Assembly (NCBI GenBank): GCA_021778575.1
Contig: JAJYCH010000165.1
Location: 1 to 8,333, forward strand
From: Planctomycetota bacterium
Lineage (GTDB): Bacteria > Planctomycetota > Planctomycetia > Isosphaerales > Isosphaeraceae
DNA length: 8,333 nucleotides
Reading direction: 5' to 3'
A program made the position numbers and the translations under genes. This document shows, piece by piece, positions 1 through 6,676 of the stretch. Position 1 is the stretch's first letter. Each line of letters begins with the position of its first letter. A model generated the notes under the pieces. That model had not been told where the DNA came from, ran no database searches, and saw nothing but the letters and a program-made list of their open reading frames with translations.

Positions 1-321
1 GAACGGGGTGGCGATGATCATCAGGTCGGCCTTGCGCAACGATTCGAGGCCGGGGATGTTGGTCTGGTCGTTGGGGTCAATCGTGCCGTCCTTGCCGACC
101 GCGAACAGGACCGTGCAGGTAAAACCGTGATGTTTGGCGAGGATCTTGGCCAGTTGCGGCAGCGACTCCTCCGAGCGGTATTCCTCGTCACCGCTGATCA
201 AAACGACGTTCTTGCCCAGGCCCGGGCCTTGTTCGCCCTTGTAGACGACCCAGGAATCATCGGCCCGCGCGGGTGAGGTGAACAGCAATGCCAGGATCGG
301 GATGAGACTGTAGCGGATCAT
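1..321 (-). CDS. ThuA-like domain protein, secreted (partial, N-terminal 107 residues)
   Basis: The frame is open from the ATG at 321-319 to the window edge, so only the first 107 residues are visible. Residues 1-20 form a signal peptide (hydrophobic core IPILALLF, cleavage site ARA before DD). The mature part begins with a short linker (about 21-36), then strand-loop KNVVLISGDEEYRSEESLP (37-55), a helix, FTCTVLFAV (67-75), NIPGLESLRKADLMIIATPF (88-107). This pattern matches the start of planctomycete ThuA-like proteins, which have a class-I glutamine-amidotransferase-like fold. ThuA itself is known from trehalose/disaccharide utilisation through 3-keto sugars; the substrate here cannot be read. 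A GGAG ribosome site lies 7 nt before the ATG (332-329). The start is 32 nt after the stop of the large redox gene upstream, which suggests co-transcription. The family call is fairly firm; the catalytic part is outside the window. Confidence 0.85.
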   Translation of the reverse strand, partial: MIRYSLIPILALLFTSPARADDSWVVYKGEQGPGLGKNVVLISGDEEYRSEESLPQLAKILAKHHGFTCTVLFAVGKDGTIDPNDQTNIPGLESLRKADLMIIATPF

Positions 322-353
322 GGAAAGACTCCAGAGGTTCGAGCTCGGTTTGA

Positions 354-3300
354 TCAATGTCCGTGGTCATGCCCGCCCGAGAACAGGGGCGACTTCGCGT
401 CCCCCTTCGCGGCGATATACGCGATCAGGTCGAGGATCTCCTCACGGGTCAGCTTGTCGAGCAAGCCCTTCGGCATCAGCGAGATCGGCGACTTCGTTTG
501 CTCGTCCACATCTGCTTTGAGCACCACAACGGGAGGGGTCTTGGCCATCGGGTTTTCGAGCACCTTGAACGCGTCGGGCGTTGTTTCGACGACCAGCCCC
601 GTCACCACCTTGCCCGACTTCAGCGCGAAGACCTGGGTCTGGAACTTCTCGTCGATCTTGGCCGATGGTTCGAGCAAGCTCCGGAGGATCTCGGGCTTCG
701 TCATCTTGGGGTCGAGCTGGCTCAGGTCCTGACCCACCTGCTGGCCGACTCCGTTGAGCCGGTGGCACGAGACGCAGCTCGCGACCTCGAAGATCTGCTT
801 GCCGTTGGCGAACGACCGACCGCGGTCGAGCCCTTCGACGGCCGAGGCGAGATCGTCGAAGGTCCACTCCTTCCGCGGGCGGTTGTTCTTGAGCAAGTCG
901 TCCTTGATCGGCAGAGGATGGGCGGCAAGGTAGCCGGTCGGGTCGGCAAGATACGCCGCGATGTCCTCGACGACGTAGAACGCTCCGTACATCCGTCGCC
1001 AGTGACCGGGATAGGTGCAGACATACGGATAGACGCCCGGAGCCGTCGGAGCGGTGAAGCTGATCTTCTGCGACTCGCGAGGGGCGAGCAGTCGGCTCGA
1101 AACGAGGAGCTGGTCCGACTGAGGAACATAGTTTCGTTCGAGAGCGCCGGGTAACGTGCTCGAAGATTCGCCGAGCAAGCCGATCGCTTCGAGCGCTCCC
1201 GGCCGGGTCACGACGAAGTTATGCGGCATGATGTCGGTGTTCTCGAACACGACCTCGACCGGCTTGCCCGCTTGAGCGGCGATCCGGTCCTTGTCGAACA
1301 GCATCTGGTCGGTCACGGTGCCGAGCCGGATCACCCGGACGCCGAGATCACCCAGCTCTCGACGAACCGCGACCGATCGATCCGCCGGCAAGAGCCCGGC
1401 GAGCGTGTCGGCCAGTTGGAGCGCGTCGAGCGCGGCGGGAGAGGTCCGATCTCTGGTCGGAATCGTCTTCACATAAGCGAGCAACGAATCCAGAGTCGGA
1501 GCGGTCTCGTCCATCGGCCAGTCGGCCACGGGTATCCGGCCAATGGCGCGGATCGCGGCGGTCCGGTCGGAGCCGGTTCCTCGGACGAACTTCGCCAGGG
1601 CCTTGAAGGTCTCGACTTCCTTGCCCCGGACGGAAGTGAGAGCGAACATCGCGGCCCGACGAATGGCTCCTTCGACGCCGCTGCCGCCGACCTCGGTCGT
1701 GGCCATCAGTTTCGGCGCGGGGAGGTTGTCGGCCTCGTAGACAGTCGCTCGGCCCGAGTCGAGAACCTTGATCATATACTTATCGAGCCGACGGCCGAGC
1801 TCGCCGTCGCCCCGGTTGAACACGGCGATCGAGTCGATCGGATCGTCAGCGCCGAGGTCGACTTCCCACCAGGGGTTGGCCGTTCCTTCCTCCGTGTGTG
1901 TCTGGCCGCCATCGCCATAACTGGAACTCTTGTTGCCATCGATGGCTCGCTCGGCCGAGCCGCCGTAGGCGGTGTTTTTCTGGGTGGCCTTGCCCGATCG
2001 TGCCACGTTCCGGCCGTCGCTATAAACTTCGACCTCGGCCAGGGTCAAGGTCCGTTGACGCCCCTTGAGTTCGATCCGGACGAACCGGCCCTCGGTTCCC
2101 TTGGACGCTTTCGAGCCTCCGGCCAGCTCTTTCGGCAGGCCGTCGAGCAGCGGCAAGACTTTGGGGTAAAGACTGGCCCGTTGCGCGGGGTCGCGGATGG
2201 CGGGCATGGCGTCGACGAGGTCGCGGAGCGAGCCGGCGGACCTTGCGGCGAGGGTCCAGGACTGGTCGATATCGCGATCGGCGGCGATCATGGCCAGGTA
2301 GGCGAGCTGGCGGGTGATCGGCTTCCGTCCCACCTTGGCCATCGCGACAAGCCCGTTCCGTTCGCGGTTCAGTGCGGCTGGCGCGTAACTGGTCAGAAGC
2401 CGGCCCAGGTCGAAGGCCACGCTCTCATCTCCATCACCCGGGCGGTTATCAAGGGCCTCGATCGTTTGCAGGAGCGCAATCAACTCCTGCTTTTCTTCGA
2501 GCTTCGCCAGGTCGACGAGCGCCTCGCGGCGAACCTCGTCACGGACCCCCTTGCGAAGCAGTAGCTCCTGATCAATCCCTTTGGTTCGCTTCATCTTCAA
2601 CAGTTCATCCGTGCTGATCCGGCTCAGGAAAAACCGGGTTCCGGCGTCACTGGTCACGGGCACCGGCTTGCCGTCGGCGAGAGCTTTTCGCCAGTACGGT
2701 TCGAGGGTCTTCATCGTCTCGGCGCGGGTGTAGTCGAGGTATTCGTCGGTTGGCGAATCGGCCGAGATCAAGGGGACCTCGACCGCCTCGGGAACCGGGA
2801 AGAAGCTCGCGGCCCGGATCGCTTCGAGACGAACCCGGGGATAGGAATCAGTCGCCAGCTTCTTGAGCTTATCGAGAGCACCCGGCACGCGGTCTCGCCA
2901 GTAGCAAAGCACGCGAGTCGCCGCGGCCCGAGCGTGGAAGTCGGGCGAGGCGAGCACGCGGTCGAGCAGTTCGACGTTCACGACGTCCATGTACTGGTGG
3001 ACCCAGAGAGCCTCGGTCAGCTCATGTTCATAGTTCGGGTCGGCCTTGTCGAGCTTCGTCATCCAGGCTTTCACGCCTCTGATGACCTCGGTCGAAGGCC
3101 GCGATCCCAGCTCGGTCCTGGCCCGGTAGCGGACACGATCCTCGGGATCTTTGAGCAGTTCGAGCAATTTCTCGACCGGCTGGTCGGCGATCTTTGCCAG
3201 TGGCGAGAGTGGTCGACCTTCGTAGGTCACGCGGTAGACCCGGCCGTGGATCCGGTCGCGGCTGGGGTCGCGGAGGTTGTGCTGCATGTGGCCGATGATC

Positions 3301-5297
3301 GGGTTCTGCCAGTCGAGGAAGTAGATCGCTCCGTCGGGGCCGACCTCGATATCGCTGGGCCGGAAGTTGGGATCGCGCGACGTGAGGATTGGCTCAAGCT
3401 CGGTCCCGGCGAAGCTGGCGTCCTTGTCCTCGATCTTGTAGCGGAGGATTCCCTGGAATCCAATCACGTTGGGGACGAGCAGGTTCCCCTGGAACTCCTC
3501 GGGGAAGTGGCGACTGGTCAAGAATTCGATCCCCGGCGTCGGCCGGGTCCGCTGCTGATAGACCTGCGGCGGCCCGCCGTGCTTGTTGGGGTACTCAATA
3601 TGGCCCGAGAACAACGTCGCATGAGTCGGGACCGAGCCTGTGCCATCGACGACGATATCCTGGCCCCAGCGGTCGAACGCGTGACCGTGCGGGTTGGCGA
3701 AGCCGTACGACACATAAACATCGAACTTCTGCGACTTCGGCTCGTAGCGATAAATTCCGGCGTTCGAGCAGCAGACCGCCGGACCGTAAGGGGTTTCGAC
3801 CGAGGTCTGGTGAAACGTCCCTTCCTGGAAGTAAAGGGCTCCCCCGGGGTCGAGCTGAAAGCTATTGGCGGCGTGGTGGGTGTCGGCCGAGTCGATCCCC
3901 GAGAGCACCCGTTCCCGGACGTCGGCCTTGTCGTCGCCGTTGGTATCCTTCAAGAACATGATGTCGGGTTGCTGGGCGACGAGGACGCCGCCGTTAGCGA
4001 ATTCGAAGCCGGTCGGGCAATGGAGCTTATCGGCCCAGACGGTTTTCTTATCGGCCTTGCCGTCGCCGTCGGTGTCTTCAAGGATCAACAGCTTGTCGTT
4101 CATCTCCTCCTTGGGCTTCCAGTGCGGATAGGTCGGCCAGCAGGCGACCCAGAGCCGTCCCTTGGCGTCGAACGACATCTGGACCGGCTTGGCGAGTTCA
4201 GGAAACTCCTTCTCGGAGGCGAACAGGTTGACCTTGAGATTCTTGCCGAGGCTCATCTGGCCGATGGCTTCCTCGCCACCGAGAAAGAGGTGTTCGCCAT
4301 TCGGACCGGGGCCCGGCTTGTTAGTCTTGACATCGATGAACGGAGGCGTGTTCGAGTCGTCAACCGTGTATTCTTTGCCTTGAGCGGCGGCCCAGATCGC
4401 CGCGTCGCGATTGGCGGTCATGACATCAAGGATTTCCATCTCACGCTGCGCGACCACGCGGTTGGTCTGGCCATCGGTGAAAGTGAGGTCGGCCCGACCG
4501 CCGAAGATCGAGTAACCGTCGACCGTCCGGTAGCGGTTGAACCAGTAGAAGTTTTTGTCGAGGACGGCCTTTTTGATCGACTCGAATCTCTCAAAAAATT
4601 GGGGGGCCGGCTTCTCGAAGAGTGTTGCATCCAGGAAGGCGATAAGTCCGAGACCACCTCGGGCATTCAAATGAAGACTATTGATGGTATGATGGGCAAT
4701 CGGATCACGCTGATAAAGCCTCTGAGAAATCGAGATGAGGTCGACGAAGCTGACTGAATTGGCCCTGGCTACCTCCTCCATCCCAGCGGAGTACAGCTTG
4801 ATTCGGCGATTAGTGTCGGTTGGATCGGGAAGATCTCGACCCCTTGGATCTTCCATCGCGATCGGCGAGAAGATCACCAGCCTCAGGGCCGACTTACCAT
4901 TATATTTTTGAGCCAGCGTATGCTTGATAAACGCATCCAGATCCTTCTTGAACGCGTCAAGCCCCTCGGCACCCTTCCATGACTCGTTGTAACCGAAGAA
5001 CGCGAAGATGACGTCGGTCTTGCAGCGGGTCAGCCACTCGTCAGGGGTGCCGAAGTCCTGCGAGCGGAGCCGGAAATTGACCTCGTCGCCGGGGAAGCCG
5101 AGGTTGCGGATCACCAGCTTGTGCTCGGGGAACCTGGCCTGGAGCATCGTTTCCAGCCAGCCGTCGTGCTGCATCCGGTCGGCCAGGGTGTTGCCGATGA
5201 TTGAGATATGATCGCCCGGCTTGATCTCGATCAGGTCGGCACGGGCCGATGAAAGTGGTGCGAGAAGGAAGGCCACCGCAGTCAAAAACCGTCGCAT
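354..5297 (-). CDS. PVC-type multidomain secreted redox protein: SGNH-like, propeller dehydrogenase, HEAT, F5/8C, cupredoxin, cytochrome c
   Basis: This is a 1647-residue protein. The ATG at 5297 was chosen because it opens a clear signal peptide (MRRFLTAVAFLLAPLSSARA, cleaved before DLIEI). The frame stays open up to 5438, but that extension would be encoded by the inverted repeat and would bury the signal. Domains: SGNH/GDSL-like about 21-245; beta-propeller dehydrogenase of the planctomycete/verrucomicrobial membrane-bound type about 350-695, with calcium-loop-like DTDGDGKAD (408-416) and DTNGDDKAD (451-459); HEAT-like helices about 705-1050; F5/8C-like 1071-1195; more helices about 1208-1310; cupredoxin about 1318-1445 with ligands H1359, C1427, H1432, M1436; cytochrome c with CVSCH (1508-1512) and likely axial M1608; tail GGHDHGH. 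By family it probably oxidises a sugar or alcohol in the periplasm, with electrons leaving through copper and haem. The substrate is unknown. The ribosome site is weak (GGGG about 11 nt upstream). Confidence 0.93.
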   Translation of the reverse strand: MRRFLTAVAFLLAPLSSARADLIEIKPGDHISIIGNTLADRMQHDGWLETMLQARFPEHKLVIRNLGFPGDEVNFRLRSQDFGTPDEWLTRCKTDVIFAFFGYNESWKGAEGLDAFKKDLDAFIKHTLAQKYNGKSALRLVIFSPIAMEDPRGRDLPDPTDTNRRIKLYSAGMEEVARANSVSFVDLISISQRLYQRDPIAHHTINSLHLNARGGLGLIAFLDATLFEKPAPQFFERFESIKKAVLDKNFYWFNRYRTVDGYSIFGGRADLTFTDGQTNRVVAQREMEILDVMTANRDAAIWAAAQGKEYTVDDSNTPPFIDVKTNKPGPGPNGEHLFLGGEEAIGQMSLGKNLKVNLFASEKEFPELAKPVQMSFDAKGRLWVACWPTYPHWKPKEEMNDKLLILEDTDGDGKADKKTVWADKLHCPTGFEFANGGVLVAQQPDIMFLKDTNGDDKADVRERVLSGIDSADTHHAANSFQLDPGGALYFQEGTFHQTSVETPYGPAVCCSNAGIYRYEPKSQKFDVYVSYGFANPHGHAFDRWGQDIVVDGTGSVPTHATLFSGHIEYPNKHGGPPQVYQQRTRPTPGIEFLTSRHFPEEFQGNLLVPNVIGFQGILRYKIEDKDASFAGTELEPILTSRDPNFRPSDIEVGPDGAIYFLDWQNPIIGHMQHNLRDPSRDRIHGRVYRVTYEGRPLSPLAKIADQPVEKLLELLKDPEDRVRYRARTELGSRPSTEVIRGVKAWMTKLDKADPNYEHELTEALWVHQYMDVVNVELLDRVLASPDFHARAAATRVLCYWRDRVPGALDKLKKLATDSYPRVRLEAIRAASFFPVPEAVEVPLISADSPTDEYLDYTRAETMKTLEPYWRKALADGKPVPVTSDAGTRFFLSRISTDELLKMKRTKGIDQELLLRKGVRDEVRREALVDLAKLEEKQELIALLQTIEALDNRPGDGDESVAFDLGRLLTSYAPAALNRERNGLVAMAKVGRKPITRQLAYLAMIAADRDIDQSWTLAARSAGSLRDLVDAMPAIRDPAQRASLYPKVLPLLDGLPKELAGGSKASKGTEGRFVRIELKGRQRTLTLAEVEVYSDGRNVARSGKATQKNTAYGGSAERAIDGNKSSSYGDGGQTHTEEGTANPWWEVDLGADDPIDSIAVFNRGDGELGRRLDKYMIKVLDSGRATVYEADNLPAPKLMATTEVGGSGVEGAIRRAAMFALTSVRGKEVETFKALAKFVRGTGSDRTAAIRAIGRIPVADWPMDETAPTLDSLLAYVKTIPTRDRTSPAALDALQLADTLAGLLPADRSVAVRRELGDLGVRVIRLGTVTDQMLFDKDRIAAQAGKPVEVVFENTDIMPHNFVVTRPGALEAIGLLGESSSTLPGALERNYVPQSDQLLVSSRLLAPRESQKISFTAPTAPGVYPYVCTYPGHWRRMYGAFYVVEDIAAYLADPTGYLAAHPLPIKDDLLKNNRPRKEWTFDDLASAVEGLDRGRSFANGKQIFEVASCVSCHRLNGVGQQVGQDLSQLDPKMTKPEILRSLLEPSAKIDEKFQTQVFALKSGKVVTGLVVETTPDAFKVLENPMAKTPPVVVLKADVDEQTKSPISLMPKGLLDKLTREEILDLIAYIAAKGDAKSPLFSGGHDHGH
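405..800 (-). other. C-terminal c-type cytochrome domain (CxxCH)
   Basis: This covers residues about 1500-1631. The haem-attachment motif CVSCH is at residues 1508-1512 (bases 762-776), preceded by the usual NGKQIFEVASC helix. The likely sixth haem ligand is M1608 in SLMPKGLLDKLT, followed by the terminal helix TREEILDLIAYIAAKG. This is the standard 'PVC-type haem-binding CxxCH' C-terminus. The exported location implied by the signal peptide is compatible with haem attachment outside the cytoplasm. Confidence 0.9.
963..1346 (-). other. Azurin/plastocyanin-like cupredoxin domain with intact type-1 copper ligands
   Basis: This covers residues about 1318-1445. H1359 sits in DIMPHNFVV. The C-terminal ligand loop CTYPGHWRRM gives C1427, H1432 and M1436, i.e. 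C-x4-H-x3-M. That is the azurin loop spacing, and the 68-residue gap from H1359 to C1427 is also azurin-like. All four type-1 copper ligands are therefore present and the domain should be redox active. It lies just before the haem domain in the same chain, which suggests internal electron transfer. Confidence 0.85.
1713..2087 (-). other. F5/8 type C (discoidin)-like domain inserted between helical repeats
   Basis: This covers residues about 1071-1195. Recognisable pieces are RFVRIELKG (1071-1079), LTLAEVEVYSDGRNVA (1084-1099), ERAIDGNKSSSYGDGG (1116-1131), NPWWEVDLG (1141-1149) and the closing strand LDKYMIKVLD (1171-1180). AIDGN and WWEVDLG are the hallmark positions of discoidin or carbohydrate-binding jelly-roll modules. 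HEAT-like helices flank it on both sides. The likely role is attachment to polysaccharide or cell surface; the ligand is unknown. Confidence 0.75.
3213..4250 (-). other. PVC-type membrane-bound dehydrogenase beta-propeller domain
   Basis: This covers residues about 350-695 of the large protein. It shows the recurrent blade pattern of this family: KPVQMSFDAKGRLWVACWPTYP (start 370), a DxDGDGKAD loop (408-416), LHCPTGFEFANGGVLVAQQP (425-444), DTNGDDKAD (451-459), HHAANSFQLDPGGALYFQEG (474-493), GFANPHGHAFDRWGQDIVVDGTG (532-554), PSDIEVGPDGAIYFLDWQNP (647-666). The family resembles soluble glucose/sorbosone dehydrogenases and NHL propellers. The acidic loops probably bind calcium. Substrate and cofactor cannot be assigned from sequence. 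Confidence 0.85.
4563..5237 (-). other. SGNH/GDSL hydrolase-like domain with altered catalytic blocks
   Basis: This covers residues 21-245 of the large redox protein. Block I, normally GDS or GNS, reads IGNTLADR (34-41), with Thr37 where the nucleophile serine is expected. Block III is recognisable as GYNES (102-106). Block V, normally DxxH, reads NSLH (206-209), so the histidine remains but Asp is replaced by Asn. The overall fold signature (FLGFPGDEVNFR-like second block, FAFFGYNES, DLISISQRL) is retained. The domain therefore looks like a binding or structural module rather than a standard esterase, although Thr could in principle act as a nucleophile. Confidence 0.7.
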
Positions 5298-5326
5298 TGT
5301 GAGAAATCCCCGAGGTCGAGTTTTCC

Positions 5327-5387
5327 CGTAGGGTAGGGCTTGCCCTGCCGCGTCACGGGTGATCGGCAGGGCAAGCCCTACCCTACG
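5327..5387. repeat. Perfect 24-bp inverted repeat (hairpin), 13-nt spacer
   Basis: The left arm (5327-5350) and right arm (5364-5387) are perfect reverse complements over 24 bp, separated by 13 nt (5351-5363) that can partly pair (TCAC with GTGA). Each arm also contains a smaller self-complementary core, AGGGC-TT-GCCCT. The element sits in the gap between the esterase-like gene and the redox fusion gene, 5 nt after the TGA at 5393-5395. No U-run follows on the minus strand, so it is not a textbook intrinsic terminator. It could be a dispersed palindromic repeat (REP- or MITE-like), an mRNA 3'-end stabiliser, or a partial terminator that lowers expression of the redox gene. Confidence 0.9.
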
Positions 5388-5392
5388 TTGTC

Positions 5393-5440
5393 TCACTTCT
5401 TTAAATGTCTGTCCGCGAAGGCCAGAAACACGTCCCAATC
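5393..5440 (-). pseudogene. In-frame C-terminal remnant of the CE15-like esterase beyond the TAG
   Basis: Directly after the TAG, the same frame reads DWDVFLAFADRHLKK and ends at TGA (5395-5393). This resembles the closing amphipathic helix expected in CE15-like and related hydrolases after the catalytic histidine (DW..FL.FAD..L). The ancestral protein was therefore probably 427 residues, with a sense codon such as GAG or CAG at 5443-5441. The simplest reading is a single nonsense substitution (or sequencing error) that removes the last 15 residues. Programmed readthrough is possible, but no known leaky context is obvious. Confidence 0.75.
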
Positions 5441-6676
5441 CTAGGGCAACATCGCGTGCTTACCCGGCCTGATGTGATACGCCAGGCGATCGCCGACGAG
5501 CTTGCCGACCGGTGGCATCGACTCGTCGCCGATCCCCTTCACTCCCAGGAGCTGATAGACCGAATCCGCCGCCTTCAAGACCTCGAACTGGCCGACGGGA
5601 TTGGCCCAGGTGTCAAGCTCGCCATTGGTCAGCAAGAGGGGTCGAGGAGCGGCCAGCGCGATCAAGCCGTTCTGGTCGAACGGAAGCCGGTCGACCTGGT
5701 CGTTGAACTTCTTGAACTCATCGTCGAACCAGTGCGGGAAACGGTTGTTGATCTGTTTGACCTGCTCGCCCACCTTCCCCCGGCTCGGGGCCGATCCACC
5801 ACAGCCGGCCTGATGGCCGATGGTGAGCGCGAACCGGTCGTCAAACGCTCCGGCGAGCAAGGCGGCCTTGCCGAGCCGCGAATGGCCGACCACGCCGATC
5901 CGGTCCTTGTCGATCTCGGCGTCAGTCCGCAAATAATCGAGCGCCCGAGACAGACCCCAGGCCCAGGCGGCGACCGCTCCAAAGTCGTCGGGAGACCGCT
6001 TCTGACCCGGCGTTCCGAAGGCCGGAAAGATTCCATCAGCGTATCCCGGATGATCGGGCGCGACGTCGCCGCTATAGAACGTGACCAGGGCGTAGCCATG
6101 GTCGATCACCTTCTCGACCGACCAGACACTCGCGTCATGGCCTCGCCCGTCGTCGGTCGCCTTGTTGTTCTTTGTCCCCGGAGAATTCGGCGGCATCCAG
6201 ACATCGGGCAAGGCAATCGTCGGGTCGGCCAGCACGGTATGGTTGCCGTTGAAGTTGAGGCCAAGGAACGCGGGGGCCGGTTTCGTCCGCCGGTTCGGGA
6301 CGACCACCAGCAGGTGGATCAGGGAGGTCACGGGTGCTTCGAAGCGGAGTGTGACCTCACGCTTGGTCGCCTTGCCGTGCAGATAGGCCGAATCCTCGCG
6401 TTCGATCGTGGCACGACTCGGCACGACGGGGGGGAGCTTGCCATACATGTAATGCTGGAACAGATCTTTCAGTTCGTTCCGGCGAGTCTCGGTCCACTGC
6501 CCGGCCGTGGTCACTCGCGAACCATCGAGCTTGACCAGCGGGTCGGGCAAGCCGGCTTGCGGGGCGAGGTCGGCGACGACGGGGAAATCGGCCGATCCCA
6601 TGGCGGCCCCTTTGTGCAGGAATCCCAACAACACCACGGTTCCCGCCACCGCGTGGCGAACGACGGCTCGACTCAT
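5441..6676 (-). CDS. CE15-like glucuronoyl esterase / alpha-beta hydrolase, secreted; C-terminus cut by TAG
   Basis: This is a 411-residue protein. The start at 6676 is favoured over the open frame up to 6808 because it has a GGAG site 9 nt upstream (6689-6686) and opens a signal peptide (AVAGTVVLLGFL, cleavage near GAAMGSA). The call rests on family 15 carbohydrate-esterase features: nucleophile elbow GHSRLGK (264-270, Ser266 with Lys270), QAGCGG (289-294), FPHWFDDEF (313-321), APRPLLLTNGELDTWANP (343-360), and the catalytic histidine in RPGKHAMLP (His407). Family enzymes cleave esters between 4-O-methyl-glucuronic acid and lignin or other alcohols, usually outside the cytoplasm. The usual Glu after the nucleophile strand is Gln289 here, so Glu353 or Asp355 may be the acid. 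The frame ends at TAG (5443-5441) four residues after the histidine, shorter than family members; in-frame family-like sequence follows. Confidence 0.88.
   Translation of the reverse strand: MSRAVVRHAVAGTVVLLGFLHKGAAMGSADFPVVADLAPQAGLPDPLVKLDGSRVTTAGQWTETRRNELKDLFQHYMYGKLPPVVPSRATIEREDSAYLHGKATKREVTLRFEAPVTSLIHLLVVVPNRRTKPAPAFLGLNFNGNHTVLADPTIALPDVWMPPNSPGTKNNKATDDGRGHDASVWSVEKVIDHGYALVTFYSGDVAPDHPGYADGIFPAFGTPGQKRSPDDFGAVAAWAWGLSRALDYLRTDAEIDKDRIGVVGHSRLGKAALLAGAFDDRFALTIGHQAGCGGSAPSRGKVGEQVKQINNRFPHWFDDEFKKFNDQVDRLPFDQNGLIALAAPRPLLLTNGELDTWANPVGQFEVLKAADSVYQLLGVKGIGDESMPPVGKLVGDRLAYHIRPGKHAMLP

Noticed and set aside
340..347. Palindrome CGAGCTCG in the gap between the redox and ThuA-like genes
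   Set aside because: Only 8 bp, with no further pairing; expected by chance in high-GC DNA.
1221..2564. Plus-strand open frame (447 codons) opposite the F5/8C and HEAT region
   Set aside because: It lies antisense to well-supported domains; the translation has no family features and shows the composition of a reverse-strand shadow.
2934..4757. Long plus-strand open frame (607 codons) opposite the redox gene
   Set aside because: The minus strand carries recognisable domains through the whole stretch. The plus-strand frame is a high-GC codon-bias shadow with no recognisable motif or signal peptide.
5327..5387. Inverted repeat as an intrinsic terminator or CRISPR repeat
   Set aside because: No U-run follows it on the minus strand, and there is only one pair of arms with no repeat-spacer periodicity.
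5298..5438. 47-residue N-terminal extension of the large redox protein, starting at an ATG at 5438
   Set aside because: It would be encoded by the perfect inverted repeat and by the esterase's C-terminal coding sequence in another frame, is basic and low in similarity, and would bury a clear signal peptide that begins at 5297.
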